From Mesorhizobium loti (lineage in GTDB: Bacteria > Pseudomonadota > Alphaproteobacteria > Rhizobiales > Rhizobiaceae), in contig NZ_LPWA01000118.1 of the NCBI RefSeq assembly GCF_001510895.1, positions 1 to 64,000 of the forward strand: a stretch of DNA of 64,000 bases. The letters run 5' to 3'. How positions within the stretch are numbered: position 1 is the first letter of the stretch; each line of letters starts with the position of its first letter. Below, piece by piece: positions 54,705 to 64,000 of the stretch. A program made the translations under genes and the position numbers. The notes beneath the pieces were generated by a model that was not told where the DNA came from, did no database searches, and saw only the letters and a list, made by a program, of their open reading frames with translations.

Positions 54705-55550
54705 CTACTCGTCCGCCTTGAACGTCTGCTTCTGCTGGCCCATGCCTTCGATGCCGAGCTCGACGACGTCGCCGGGCTTCAGGAACACCGGCGGCTTCAT
54801 GCCCAGCCCAACGCCGGGCGGCGTGCCGGTGGAGATGATGTCGCCGGGTTGCAGCGACATGAACTGGCTGAGATAGGAGACCAGATATTTGACGCCGTAG
54901 ACCATGGTCTTGGTCGAGCCGTTCTGCATGGTCCTGCCGTTGACGGTCAGCCACATCTTCAAGTTCTGCGGGTCGGCGATCTCGTCCTTGGTCACCAGCC
55001 AGGGGCCGATCGGGCCAAAAGTGTCGCAGGACTTGCCCTTGGTCCACTGGCCCTGGCGCTCGGCCTGGAAGGCGCGTTCGGACACGTCGTGGGCGACGCA
55101 ATAGCCGGCAACGTAATCCAGCGCGTCGGCCTCGCTGACATATTTCGTGGTCTTGCCGATGACGACGCCGAGCTCGACCTCCCAGTCGGTCTTGACCGAG
55201 CCGCGCGGGATCAGCACGTCGTCATCCGGCCCGACAATGGCCGAGCTTGCCTTCATGAAGATGATCGGCTCCGGCGGCACCGTGGCGCCGGTCTCGGCGG
55301 CATGGTCGGAATAGTTGAGGCCGATGCAGATGAATTTGCCAGTGCCGGCGACGCAGGCGCCGATGCGTGGCTTGCCGGAAACCGCCGGCAGCGATTTCGG
55401 ATCAAGCTTCGACAGCATCTCCAGCGACGCCGGATGGAGCGCCGTGCCGGCGATGTCGGTGACATGAGCCGAAAGGTCGCGGATCGTGCCATCCTGATCG
55501 AGCAGGCCGGGACGTTCGCTCCCCACCTCGCCATAGCGCAGCAACTTCAT
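54705..55550 (-). CDS. Fumarylacetoacetate hydrolase family protein, probable 2,4-diketo-3-deoxy-sugar-acid hydrolase
   Basis: A 281-residue FAH-fold hydrolase. Metal-binding and catalytic blocks are CIGLNYSDHAAETGATVPPE, IPRGSVKTDWEVELGVVIGK with the acidic ligands, and GDIISTGTPPGVGLGMKPPV. The start MKLLRYGEVGSERPGLLDQD is typical of enzymes cleaving 2,4-diketo-3-deoxy-L-fuconate or -rhamnonate. It follows an SDR gene on the same strand, which would make that diketo acid. Substrate inferred from this pairing. The ATG at 55,550 follows gagagaagag. Confidence 0.85.
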   Translation of the reverse strand: MKLLRYGEVGSERPGLLDQDGTIRDLSAHVTDIAGTALHPASLEMLSKLDPKSLPAVSGKPRIGACVAGTGKFICIGLNYSDHAAETGATVPPEPIIFMKASSAIVGPDDDVLIPRGSVKTDWEVELGVVIGKTTKYVSEADALDYVAGYCVAHDVSERAFQAERQGQWTKGKSCDTFGPIGPWLVTKDEIADPQNLKMWLTVNGRTMQNGSTKTMVYGVKYLVSYLSQFMSLQPGDIISTGTPPGVGLGMKPPVFLKPGDVVELGIEGMGQQKQTFKADE

Positions 55551-55769
55551 CTCTTCTCTCCACCTTGCGGCCAAAGGCCGTTTTGCAAAACTCTCCGCCG
55601 CAACGACGGCTTACGCGGAAACCGGGCGGACCGTAGCCACCGACCCTGCCCGCGGCAAGCACAGACGCCGCGCAAGCGGCCGGGAGGCAGGATTTTTCAG
55701 ACTGATCGATGCTTCCGACAAACGCCGAGGCCGGATTCGATCTTCCTGCTCGCCCACCCGAACCGAAAG

Positions 55770-56501
55770 TCAGATCGACCAGCCGCCGTCGATGTTGTAG
55801 GCCTGCCCCGACGTATAGGTTGCGCCCGCCAGGTAGACGGCGAAATCGGCGATCTCCTCGGGCGTGCCCAGCCTTCCCATCGGCTGGCGGGCGATGAAGG
55901 CCGCGCGCGCCGCCTCATAGTCGCCCTGCGCATGCATGCGGTCCTGCAGCGACGGGCTTTCGACCGTGCCCGGGCAGATGGCGTTGCAGCGGATACCTCT
56001 GGCGACATAGTCGGCGGCGACCGCCTTGGTGAGACCGACGACCGCCGCCTTGGTCAAGCCATAGACGAAGCGGTTCGGCACACCCTTCTGCGAGCTTGCC
56101 AGGGACGCCATGTTGATGATCGAACCGTCGCCGCGCTCCAGCATGCCGGGCAGCACGGCGCGGATGGTGCGGATCATCGAGCGAACGTTGAGGTTCAGCG
56201 CGAAATCCAGGTCTTCGTCCTTCATTTCAAGGATAGAACCCGAATGGACGAAGCCGGCGCAGTTGAACAGCACGTCGACCGCGCCGATCTCGGCGAAGGC
56301 AGCAGCGATGGCCGCATCGCTCAGCACATCGAGCTTGCGGGTCTTGATGCCGGAAGTCTTGCCGAGTTCGGCAAGGAGCGGCTCATTGATGTCGGTGGCG
56401 TGAACGGTGGCGCCCGCTTTGGCGAAGGCCAGCGCGCTCGCCCGCCCGATGCCTTGCGCCGCCGCGGTGACCACAACCACCTTGCCTGCCAGATCCGCCA
56501 T
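55770..56501 (-). CDS. SDR family oxidoreductase, BDH2/2-keto-3-deoxy-L-fuconate dehydrogenase-like
   Basis: A 243-residue short-chain dehydrogenase. The NAD-binding motif is VVVVTAAAQGIGRASALAFA, with D in ATDINEPLL. The catalytic set is INMASLASSQKG (Ser) and RFVYGLTKAAVVGLTKAVAA (Tyr, Lys). CNAICPGTVESPSLQDRMHA and the C-terminal YNIDGGWSI are close to BDH2/DHRS6-like proteins. With the downstream FAH hydrolase it could oxidise 2-keto-3-deoxy-L-fuconate at C4. Hydroxybutyrate dehydrogenase is the alternative. Confidence 0.85.
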   Translation of the reverse strand: MADLAGKVVVVTAAAQGIGRASALAFAKAGATVHATDINEPLLAELGKTSGIKTRKLDVLSDAAIAAAFAEIGAVDVLFNCAGFVHSGSILEMKDEDLDFALNLNVRSMIRTIRAVLPGMLERGDGSIINMASLASSQKGVPNRFVYGLTKAAVVGLTKAVAADYVARGIRCNAICPGTVESPSLQDRMHAQGDYEAARAAFIARQPMGRLGTPEEIADFAVYLAGATYTSGQAYNIDGGWSI

Positions 56502-56699
56502 GCTTTCCTCCAAAATCGCGCGAGTGTTCTACCGGCAGCCGGGCAGGATGCAATGTGCCAGGGAAGTCTGCTCACCCGAGCCTCTGTTTGCCAGAGGATA
56601 ATTGTTTTTTCTCGGTAAAGAACATCCAAAGGCGCGTCAAGCCTGGAACAGGCATCGCTTCGGGTTTCGAATTTGCCCATCGCCCCCTCTCCGAGCGCT
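56502..56699. other. Gap without a recognised gene
   Basis: No coding frame is supported in the 492 bases between the SDR gene and the aldehyde dehydrogenase gene. The part at 56,598-56,616 is T/A-rich (ataattgttttttctcggta) and may hold the SDR promoter. The rest is the repeat described next and about 110 bases of ordinary sequence. Confidence 0.5.
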
Positions 56700-56880
56700 G
56701 GCTCTGCCCCTCGCCTGCCTGCCGGCATCCTCTCCCCGTATAGTGACGGGGAGAGGGCGCCGTCATCGCCGGTTTCGCCAATCGCCAGCGTTGCAGGAAA
56801 GGCGCCAGCGGCTGCGGCCAGCCACCTTCTCCCCGTCTCTATACGGGGAGAAGGTGCCGGCAGGCGGATGAGGGGCGGCG
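56700..56880. repeat. Intergenic palindromic repeat, family B (full copy)
   Basis: Left unit gcccctcgcctgcctgccgg with the ctctccccgtatagtgacgg hairpin, right inverted unit ttctccccgtctctatacgg ending ggtgccggcaggcggatgag. The centre is about 65 bases long. It is the same family as at 47-100 and 54,560-54,683. Confidence 0.75.
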
Positions 56881-56993
56881 CCGACTTGGAGAATTGGCCA
56901 TCCCACCACAAGCTCGAGCCTGTAGCTGTTTTGGAGCGGCTACCCTGAAGCCGGCAAACCTGCGGCAGAAGCGAACATCATTCCGTCCCAAGT

Positions 56994-59368
56994 TCAGTCC
57001 CCGTAGGGCACCCAGACGTTCTTGACCTCGACGGCGCGGCGCAGGAAGGCCTCGCCGGCGGCTTCGCTCGACGTCCAGTCGAGGCTGCGGCCGTAGCCGG
57101 TCCAGACGCGCTTGAGGTTGCCGATGGAATCGGCTTCCGCCTTGGCGCAGGTGTCGGTATCGGCGAACACCCAGAGCCCGTCGACATCGTCGTGCTTGGC
57201 CAGCACGCCGCAGAGCTCGGCGCTGCGCCCGGTGACGATGTTGATGGCGCCGGGAGGAATGTCGGAATATTCGATGACCTGGTAGAGGTCGGTGGCTAAA
57301 AGCGGGTGCCGCTCCGACGGAACGGCCACCACGGTGTTGCCCATGGCAAGCGCCGGCGCCACCAGCGAGATGAAGCCAAGCAGCGGCTGATTGTCCGGCG
57401 CGACGATGCCGACGACGCCCACCGGCTCATGCAGCGCCAAAGTGACGACGCGGGCTGGCGGCTGGTGGACGCGGCCTTCGAACTTGTCGGTGAGGCCGGC
57501 ATAGAGGAACAGCCGCTCGATCGACTGCTCGACCTCTTCGCGCGCCGCTTTGGCAGCGACTCCGGTAAGCTGGACAAGGCGGGCGGCGAATTCGTCGGCG
57601 CGGCCGGACAGGTTTTCGGCGAAATAGTAGAGCACCTGGCTGCGGTTGAAGGCCGTCGCGTCCGGCCAGGCCTTGCACGCACGCGCTGCAGCGACCGCGT
57701 CGCGGATGTCCTTGCGGTTGCCAAGGCCGACTTCGCCGGCAAGCTTGCCCTTGGCCGTCGCCACGGCAAGCGAATAATTGCCGTCCGGACGGACCTGCTT
57801 GCCACCGATGAACAATTTTGCCGTGCGATCGATTGCCGTGCCGTCGGCCTGCTCCACCGGCTGGGCGGAGCCGGCGGCGGCCAACTTGATAACCGGGCCA
57901 ACGGGCAGCTTGGCGGCAAGATATTCGAACATGCCTTCGCGGCCACCCTCGCGGCCGAAGCCGCTCTCACGATAGCCGCCAAAACCGCAGGCGGCGTCGA
58001 ACATGTTGGTGCCGTTGACCCAGACGACGCCGGCCTTCAATTGCGGTGCGACGTGCAGCGCAAGGTTGATGTTCTCGCTCCACACCGAAGCGGCAAGGCC
58101 GTAGCGCGTGTTGTTGGCAAGCTCGATCGCTTCCTCAGTGTTGCGGAAGCTCATCGTCGCCAGCACCGGCCCGAAGACCTCCTCCTGTGCCAAAATATTA
58201 GCCGGCGAAACAGCCGTGGCGAGCGTCGGCAGATGATAGTAGCCTGCCGTCGGCAAGGCAGCGTCCGGCTGCCAGCAGATGGCGCCCTGCTTTGCGCCCT
58301 CAGCGATCAGACCCCTGACGCGGTCGAGCTGCGTGCGGTCGACCAGCGGGCCGATATCGGTGTTCTTGTCGAGCGGGCTGCCGACACGCAGCCGGCTCAT
58401 CCTGACCTTGACCTTGGCGATGAAGGCCTCGGCGATGCCTTCCTGCACCACTAGGCGCGAACCGGCACAGCAGACCTGGCCCTGGTTGAACCAGATGCCG
58501 TCGACCAGCCCCTCGACCGCGCTGTCGAGATCGGCGTCCTCGAAAACGATGAAAGCCGACTTGCCGCCGAGCTCGAGCGACAGTTTCTTGCCCGATCCCG
58601 CGGTTGCCTTGCGGATGATCTTGCCGACTTCCGAGGAGCCGGTGAAGGCGATCTTCTGGACACCGGGATGATTGACGATCGCCGCACCGGCTTCAGGGCC
58701 ACCCTGGACGATGTTGACGACGCCTTTCGGAACGCCGGCGCGTTCGCAGATCTCGGCGAACAGGATGGCGGTGAGCGGGGTGAATTCGGCCGGCTTCAGC
58801 ACCACGGTGCAGCCGGCTGCGAGCGCCGGCGCGATCTTCCAGGCCAGCATCAGCAGCGGAAAATTCCACGGGATGACCTGGCCGACGACGCCGACCGGCT
58901 TGTGATCTGGAAAATCCTTCTCGAGCGCCTGCGCCCAGCCGGCATGGTGGAAGAAATGGCGGATGGCCAGAGGCACGTCGATGTCGCGGCTCTCGCGGAT
59001 CGGCTTGCCGTTGTCGATCGATTCCAGCACGGCGAACAGGCGCTGGTGGCGCTGCATGGCGCGGCCGATGGCATAGAGCACTTTCGCGCGACTGTAGCCG
59101 GAGATGCCGACCATTTCGCGAGCGCCTTGGCAGCTGCCGTAACGGCCGCGTCGATATCGGCGGCGCCCGCATCCGAGACTTTGGCGAGCAGCTTGCCGGA
59201 GGACGGCTCGCTGGTATCGAAGGTCTTGCCGCCTGCTGCCGCCTTCCAGGCGCCGTCAATGAACAGCGCCTTGGAAAAATCGCGCGAGGCCAGCCAGGCA
59301 TCGGCTTCGTTGCGGGCTTCCGGCGCCGGGCCGTATTCCATGGCGTGATAGCGCTCGAGGACGTTCAT
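56994..59368 (-). CDS. Double-domain aldehyde dehydrogenase, ALDH16-like (frameshifted in this sequence)
   Basis: About 791 residues with two tandem aldehyde dehydrogenase domains. Domain 1 (about 35-490): WNFPLLMLAWKIAPALAAGC, FTGSSEVGKIIRKATAGSGK, LELGGKSAFIVFEDADLDSA, NQGQVCCAGSRLVVQEG with the catalytic Cys, and EEVFGPVLATMSF. Domain 2 (about 515-791) has LFIGGKQVRPDGNYSLAVAT and EPVGVVGIVAPDNQPLLGFI but no catalytic Cys; the corresponding region reads DSIGNLKRVWTGYGRSLDWT. This is the ALDH16 layout. At about 59,107 one base is missing (ALAKWS to GYSRAKVLYAIGRAM). It lies after deoC and probably oxidises acetaldehyde or another aldehyde from it. Confidence 0.87.
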
Positions 59369-59414
59369 GGGGTGGCTCCGTGATGGGAGATTTTCTTCGA
59401 GGCTGGCGATCCGT

Positions 59415-59577
59415 CGCGCCCCCCTCTGTCCTGCCGGACATCTCCCCCACGAGGGGGGAGATCAGCCTTCGCGTTCGTCCGCCGCAATCCTGCAGCGCTG
59501 GAAATTGGCGAAATCGCCGATGACGGCCAATCTCCCCACAAGTGGGGGAGATGTCCGGCAGGACAGAGGGGGGCGCG
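59415..59577. repeat. Intergenic palindromic repeat, family A
   Basis: Arms cgcgcccccctctgtcctgc and ggcaggacagaggggggcgc with inner hairpins around catctcccccacgagggggg and ccccacaagtgggggagatg. It lies between deoC and the aldehyde dehydrogenase gene on the minus strand. Confidence 0.8.
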
Positions 59578-59610
59578 AAGGAACTCCATGTTCAAACTTC
59601 TTGCCAGGCC

Positions 59611-60660
59611 TTACGCCATCGCGTGGCGGTGGTTGGCCGAATAATGGCCGGTCAGATGATGCTCGAGCTGGCGCTCGATGTCGGTGAGCAGGCTGGAGGC
59701 GCCGAAGCGGAACAGGTCCGGCTCGAGCCAGGGCCGGCCGAGCTCTTCCTTCATCAGCACCAGCCAGTCGAGCGAGACTTTTGCGGTCGAAATGCCGCCG
59801 GCCGGTTTGAAGCCGATCAGGTAGCCGGTCTCCTCGAAATAGGCGCGGATGGCGCGCACCATGGCGAGGCCGACCGGAAGCGTGGCGTTGACGCTTTCCT
59901 TGCCGGTCGAGGTTTTTATGAAATCGGCGCCCGCCATCATCGCCACCATCGAGGCCAGCATGACATTGCGCAGCGTGGCGAGGTCGCCGGTGCCGAGGAT
60001 GACCTTGAGATGGGCGTCGCCACAGGCGGCGCGCATGGCGACGATCTCGTTGAACAACTCGCGCCACTTGGCGCCGTAGACCAGGCCGCGCGGAATGACG
60101 ACGTCGATCTCGTCGGCGCCGTCACGCACCGAAGCCTCGATCTCCTGCAGGCGGGTCGACAGCGGCGCAAGGCCATGCGGGAAGGCGGTTGAAACGGCTG
60201 CGACATGGATGCCGGTGCCGCGCACGGCGTCGACCGCGGTGGCGACGAAGGGATGGTAGACGCAGACCGCCGCCGGACGAATGGTTTCGCCGGAGATACC
60301 GAGACCGTCGACGATATCCTTGCGCAGCGGGTTGATCGCCTTGGCGCAGAGCCGGCGCACGCGCTCGTCGGTGTCGTTGGAGTTCAGCGTGGTGAGGTCC
60401 ATGCAGGCAATCGCCCGCAGCAGCCAGGCAGCCTGGTTGTCGGCCTTGATCGAGCGCCGCTTGGTGAGCGTGGCGACACGGCGCTCCAGCGCCGAGCGGT
60501 TGACGCTGCGCACCGATTCCAGGAAGCCGAGATCGAGCTTCATGCCGGGGTTACGGGCAATGCCGTGCTCGAGCGGCATCGGCGTGTTGGCGGCGGCGCG
60601 CGCCGGCAGCGGCATAACCTTGGACGCGCCGGCGCCGGCCTCGCGGATGGTGCTGCTCAT
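59611..60660 (-). CDS. deoC: Deoxyribose-phosphate aldolase
   Basis: A 349-residue class I aldolase that cleaves 2-deoxyribose 5-phosphate to glyceraldehyde 3-phosphate and acetaldehyde. Blocks: LRAIACMDLTTLNSNDTDER, AAVCVYHPFVATAVDAVRG, EIDVVIPRGLVYGAKWRELF, LKVILGTGDLATLRNVMLAS (Schiff-base Lys), ADFIKTSTGKESVNATLPVG, and GYLIGFKPAGGISTAKVSLD. The N-terminal extension (about 60 residues) is longer than E. coli DeoC and typical of alphaproteobacterial forms. The ATG at 60,660 follows aagggcaggag. Confidence 0.94.
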   Translation of the reverse strand: MSSTIREAGAGASKVMPLPARAAANTPMPLEHGIARNPGMKLDLGFLESVRSVNRSALERRVATLTKRRSIKADNQAAWLLRAIACMDLTTLNSNDTDERVRRLCAKAINPLRKDIVDGLGISGETIRPAAVCVYHPFVATAVDAVRGTGIHVAAVSTAFPHGLAPLSTRLQEIEASVRDGADEIDVVIPRGLVYGAKWRELFNEIVAMRAACGDAHLKVILGTGDLATLRNVMLASMVAMMAGADFIKTSTGKESVNATLPVGLAMVRAIRAYFEETGYLIGFKPAGGISTAKVSLDWLVLMKEELGRPWLEPDLFRFGASSLLTDIERQLEHHLTGHYSANHRHAMA

Positions 60661-60847
60661 CTCCTGCCCTTTCATTTCAGCGCGTTTTGCGCTTTATGCC
60701 CTCGTGGGTGTCGTTGGGCGACACGCGCGAAGATAGCCCGCGAAGCGATGCTTCACGAGTCTTTCAAAGGGTCATAGCGGAAAAAGGCCGCCAAAGCAGC
60801 AGATTTTTGACCGCATGGTCAAAACTCGTCTCGGACGGCGGCGCGTC

Positions 60848-61675
60848 TCAGCCGACGAAAGCGCGCTCGACGACGAAGCTGGCCGGATGGCTGAGCGAAC
60901 CTTCCTGGAAACCGAGGCTTTCGGCAAGCTCCTTGACGTCCTTCAGCATGTGCATCGAGCCGCAGATCATGATGCGGTCGGTCTCGGGATTGAGCTTGTC
61001 GATGCCGAGGTCGGAGTAGAACTTACCCGAGCCGATCAGCGCGGTGATGCGGCCCATGCGCGCCGATTCCTCGCGCGTCGTCGAATTGTAGAGCGTGACG
61101 CGGCCGCCGGTCAGCTCGCCGATCAGCGGGTCGCTCTCGAGGGCCGCCACCAGCTCCTGGCCGTAGGTGAGCTCGGCATTGTCGCGGCAGGTGTGGGTGA
61201 GGATGACCTGATCGAATTTTTCATAGGTGTCGGGATCGCGCAGCAGGCTGGCGAAGGGAGCGATGCCGGTGCCGGTCGAGATCATGAACACACGCTTGGC
61301 GGGCGTCAGCGCGTCGAGCACCAGCGTGCCGGTCGACTTCTGGCGCATGATGACGGTATCGCCGACCTCGATCTTCTGCAGCTCGGAGGTCAGCGGACCA
61401 TCCGGCACCTTGATCGAGAAGAATTCGAGCTCGTCGTCCCAGGCGGGGCTGGCGACCGAATAGGCGCGGAAGATCGGCTTCTCGGCATTGGGCAGGCCGA
61501 TCATGACGAACTCGCCGGAGCGGAAACGCAGCGACTGCGGCCGGGTGATGCGGAACGAGAACAGCCGGTCGGTGTAGTGTTTCACCGACACCACGGTCTC
61601 GGCATAGACATTGGCCGGAATCGGGAACTGCAGCGGCTTGGCGCCGGCAATGTTCAACGCGGATGTCGTGTTCAT
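60848..61675 (-). CDS. fpr: Ferredoxin-NADP+ reductase
   Basis: A 275-residue flavoprotein exchanging electrons between NADPH and ferredoxin/flavodoxin. FAD-binding block RAYSVASPAWDDELEFFSIK, NADP-binding block FMISTGTGIAPFASLLRDPD, then HTCRDNAELTYGQELV, and the C-terminal ICGSMHMLKDVKELAESLGF and FVVERAFVG. This is the bacterial class I subfamily common in rhizobia. The ATG at 61,675 starts MNTTSALNIAG. It stands alone on the minus strand, with a divergent gap of 220 bases to the next gene. Confidence 0.94.
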   Translation of the reverse strand: MNTTSALNIAGAKPLQFPIPANVYAETVVSVKHYTDRLFSFRITRPQSLRFRSGEFVMIGLPNAEKPIFRAYSVASPAWDDELEFFSIKVPDGPLTSELQKIEVGDTVIMRQKSTGTLVLDALTPAKRVFMISTGTGIAPFASLLRDPDTYEKFDQVILTHTCRDNAELTYGQELVAALESDPLIGELTGGRVTLYNSTTREESARMGRITALIGSGKFYSDLGIDKLNPETDRIMICGSMHMLKDVKELAESLGFQEGSLSHPASFVVERAFVG

Positions 61676-61895
61676 CAAACCCAACCTTCCGGCCCAGGCC
61701 CGAGGCGCTGGCGCCAAACCTTCTCCTGCGCGCCCGAACGGTTAGGTTCCGGCGCACCCTTCGCACACTGCCAAGCGGTAAGCTCTTGTGTCCGGAATTT
61801 ATTAGTATACAAATGATCTTCAGGTCAAGATGGCAGCGTAAAACGCCTTTCCAAACCGAGGCATATCCGTAGTCCTGGCATTTCGGGTTTCGGCA

Positions 61896-63967
61896 ATGAA
61901 TGAGAAATTTTCGGCGTCGGCGGGAAGCGTCGTTGCCGGCATCGATGTCGGCGGAACCTTCACCGACCTGCTTTTGATCGACGGCAAGGCAGGCGGCAAG
62001 GTGCATATCGCCAAGACGCCGACGACCGTTGAAAATCAGCCTTTGGCGTGGTCGCCGCGCTTGGCGCCACGGGCTTTCCGGTCGACGGCATCGACCTCAT
62101 CGTCCACGGCACGACCACCACCACCAACGCCGTGCTGGAGCGTCGGCTGGCACGAACCGGCATGATCACCACGTGCGGCTTCCGCGACGTGATCGAGCTT
62201 GGACGACGCACAAGACCGCAGGCCTACGGCATGACGGGCACCTTCGTGCCGGTCATTCCGCGGGATCTCAGGCTCGAAGTGTCGGAGCGGGTCGAGGCCT
62301 CCGGCGCCGTCCGCGTCCCGCTCGACGAGAACGAGATGCGCGATGCGGTCAAGCGATTGCTCGCCGCCGGCTGCGAGTCGCTGGTCATCCATTTCCTGCA
62401 TTCCTACGCCAACCCGTCGCATGAGCGGCGCGCGGCTGAGATCGCGGCGGAGCTCTGGCCGAACGGCCACATCACCACCGGCCATGCGCTGCTTTCGGAA
62501 GCGCGCGAGTTCGAGCGCGGCGTGACGGCGGCGGTCAACGCCTCGGTGCAGCCGATCCTCGAGCGCTATGTCGAGCGGCTGCGCAAGGAACTCGGCGCCA
62601 AAGGCTATGCCCGCGACTTCCTGATCATGAACGGCAATGGCGGCATGATCTCCGCCCGCTTCGTCACGCTGGAATCGGCAAAGACCGTCATGTCCGGCCC
62701 GTCCTCCGGCGTGATTGCCGCCGCCTATACTGGAAAACGCGCCGGTTTCGGCAATCTCGTCACCTACGACATGGGCGGCACCTCGACCGACGTGGCGCTG
62801 ATCCGCAATGCCGAGCCCGCCGTCTCGAACGAGATCGAGATCGAATATGCGATGCCGATCCACGTGCCGATGGTGGCGGTGCATACGGTGGGCGCCGGCG
62901 GCGGCTCGATCGCGCGCGTCGACGCGGCCGGGCTGATCCAGATCGGCCCGGAAAGCGCCGGCGCCAATCCCGGCCCGATCTGCTACGGGCGCGGCGGCAC
63001 CGAGCCGACCATCACCGACGCCAATCTGGTGCTCGGACGACTGGCGCCGAAAAAACTGCTTGCTGTCGACAACCCGGTCACCGTCGAGCGCGTGACCTCG
63101 ATCTTCGAGGACAGGATCGGCAAGCGCACCGGCCTTTCCGGCGTCGAGGCGGCGGGCGCAGTGCTGAGGCTCGGCAACATGAAGATGGCGGGCGCCATCC
63201 GCATGGTTTCGGTGTCGCGCGGCCATGATCCACGCGATTTCGCGCTGTTCGCCTTCGGCGGCGCCGGACCGCTGCATGCGACGGCGCTTGCCCGCGAGCT
63301 CGGCCTGCCGAGGGTGCTGGTGCCGGCGCGCCCCGGCATCACCAACGCGCTCGGCTGTGTCGTCGCGGATCTGAGGCACGACTTCGTCAACACGATCAAC
63401 CAACCGGTGGCGCTGCTCGATGAAGCTTCGCTTCACGAGCTGTTGGAACGGCACCGGAACGAAGGCGAGGCGCTGATCGCCAAGGAAGCGGTGAAGCCGG
63501 ACGCGATCCGCGTCACCCACTCCGCCGACATGCAGTTCGTCGGCCAGACGCATATCATCAACGTGCCGCTGCCGTCCTCGTCCGTCTCACGGACGACACT
63601 GCAGCAGCTGTTCGAAAAGGCCTATTTCGCCCGCTTCAAGGTCGAATTGCCGGAGATCCGCGCCAACCTCGTCAACCTCAACACCTCGGTGACCGGCGTG
63701 CGGCCGCAAATCGACCTGTCGCGGCTGATCGACCCTGCTGGCCGCGCGTCAACGCTTGACGACGCGCGACGCGAGATCCGGCCGGTCTGGTATCACGGCA
63801 CCTGGCATGACACGCCGGTCTATGCCCGCGAGAAGCTGCCGCTTGACGCCATTATCGAGGGGCCGGCGATCCTCGAACAGATGGACGCCACCACCGTGCT
63901 GGAACCCGGCGACCGTGCGCGTTCTGACGCCGACGGCAACATCATCATCGACATCGGCGAGGCCTGA
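61896..63967 (+). CDS. Hydantoinase/oxoprolinase family protein, subunit A (frameshifted in this sequence)
   Basis: About 690 residues of the HyuA/5-oxoprolinase ATP-binding half. The N-terminal fold is VVAGIDVGGTFTDLLLIDGK; at about 62,039 one base is missing, and TTVENQ should continue (A)FGVVAALGATGFPVDGID, then LIVHGTTTTTNAVLERR. Further blocks are NGNGGMISARFVTLESAKTV, VTYDMGGTSTDVALIRNAEP, VGAGGGSIARVDAAGLIQIG and FALFAFGGAGPLHATALARE. It should hydrolyse a hydantoin or oxoproline-like ring with ATP together with the B subunit, probably the next gene. Substrate unknown. Confidence 0.85.
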
Positions 63968-63968
63968 T

Positions 63969-64000
63969 ATGCCAGCGTTCGAAGGGGCAAAGCTCGATAC
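63969..64000 (+). CDS. Start of a further gene, truncated by the window end
   Basis: The ATG at 63,969 immediately follows the hydantoinase A stop (one base apart) and reads MPAFEGAKLD to the window edge. By position it is likely the hydantoinase/oxoprolinase B subunit, but only ten codons are visible. Confidence 0.5.
   Translation, partial: MPAFEGAKLD

Overview
The window looks like a chromosomal segment of an alphaproteobacterium of the Rhizobiales, most probably Mesorhizobium or a close relative. The grounds are high GC, the aglREFGAK alpha-glucoside operon known from rhizobia, two small secreted proteins of the DUF680 type described from Mesorhizobium loti, a rhizobial MatR/MatB pair, and several families of rhizobial intergenic palindromes. 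I saw no rRNA, tRNA, CRISPR array, prophage or insertion sequence. The content is mainly catabolic.

Layout. 0.2-2.9 kb: an ECF sigma factor, its membrane anti-sigma factor and a secreted subtilisin in one overlapping operon. 3.1-11 kb: aglR divergent from aglEFGAK, closed by a strong terminator shared with a tandem pair of DUF680-type genes (11.1-11.7 kb). 12.2-15.2 kb: an FNR-type reductase with a sulfite-oxidase-like molybdoenzyme, then a DegP-type protease. 15.4-19 kb: metallo-beta-lactamase-fold hydrolase, PPi-type phosphofructokinase, L,D-transpeptidase and a LysE-type exporter. 19.2-24 kb: a TPR protein and xylose genes (xylB, xylA). 24.5-33.1 kb: a HAD phosphatase, then a GlxA/CdhR-type regulator divergent from BKACE, HD protein, carnitine dehydrogenase, acyl-CoA dehydrogenase, ADP-forming acyl-CoA synthetase and CaiD, which together could turn gamma-butyrobetaine/crotonobetaine into carnitine and then glycine betaine. 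33.4-34.3 kb: an HSL-type esterase. 34.7-40.4 kb: two large secreted proteins of unknown function that share a domain; the second carries DUF11-like modules and Cys-rich repeats. 40.6-43.9 kb: rpe, matR, matB. 44.2-54.5 kb: divergent amino-sugar/MurNAc genes (nagA, SIS deaminase, GntR regulator and kinase facing murQ and an ABC importer). 54.7-64 kb: an FAH hydrolase plus SDR pair, deoC with a double-domain aldehyde dehydrogenase, ferredoxin-NADP reductase, and a hydantoinase/oxoprolinase subunit running off the right end.

Quality caveat. Thirteen genes are interrupted by 15 frameshifts. Every one is a net loss of one base, and each can be repaired by lengthening a short homopolymer run or doubling a base. 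I therefore read these as likely sequencing or assembly errors in intact genes and annotate each as one gene across its full span.

The least explained parts are the 34.7-40.4 kb secreted pair, the sigma/anti-sigma/subtilisin operon (anti-sigma periplasmic domain resembles the protease propeptide), the HD protein inside the carnitine operon, and the dedicated importer beside murQ.
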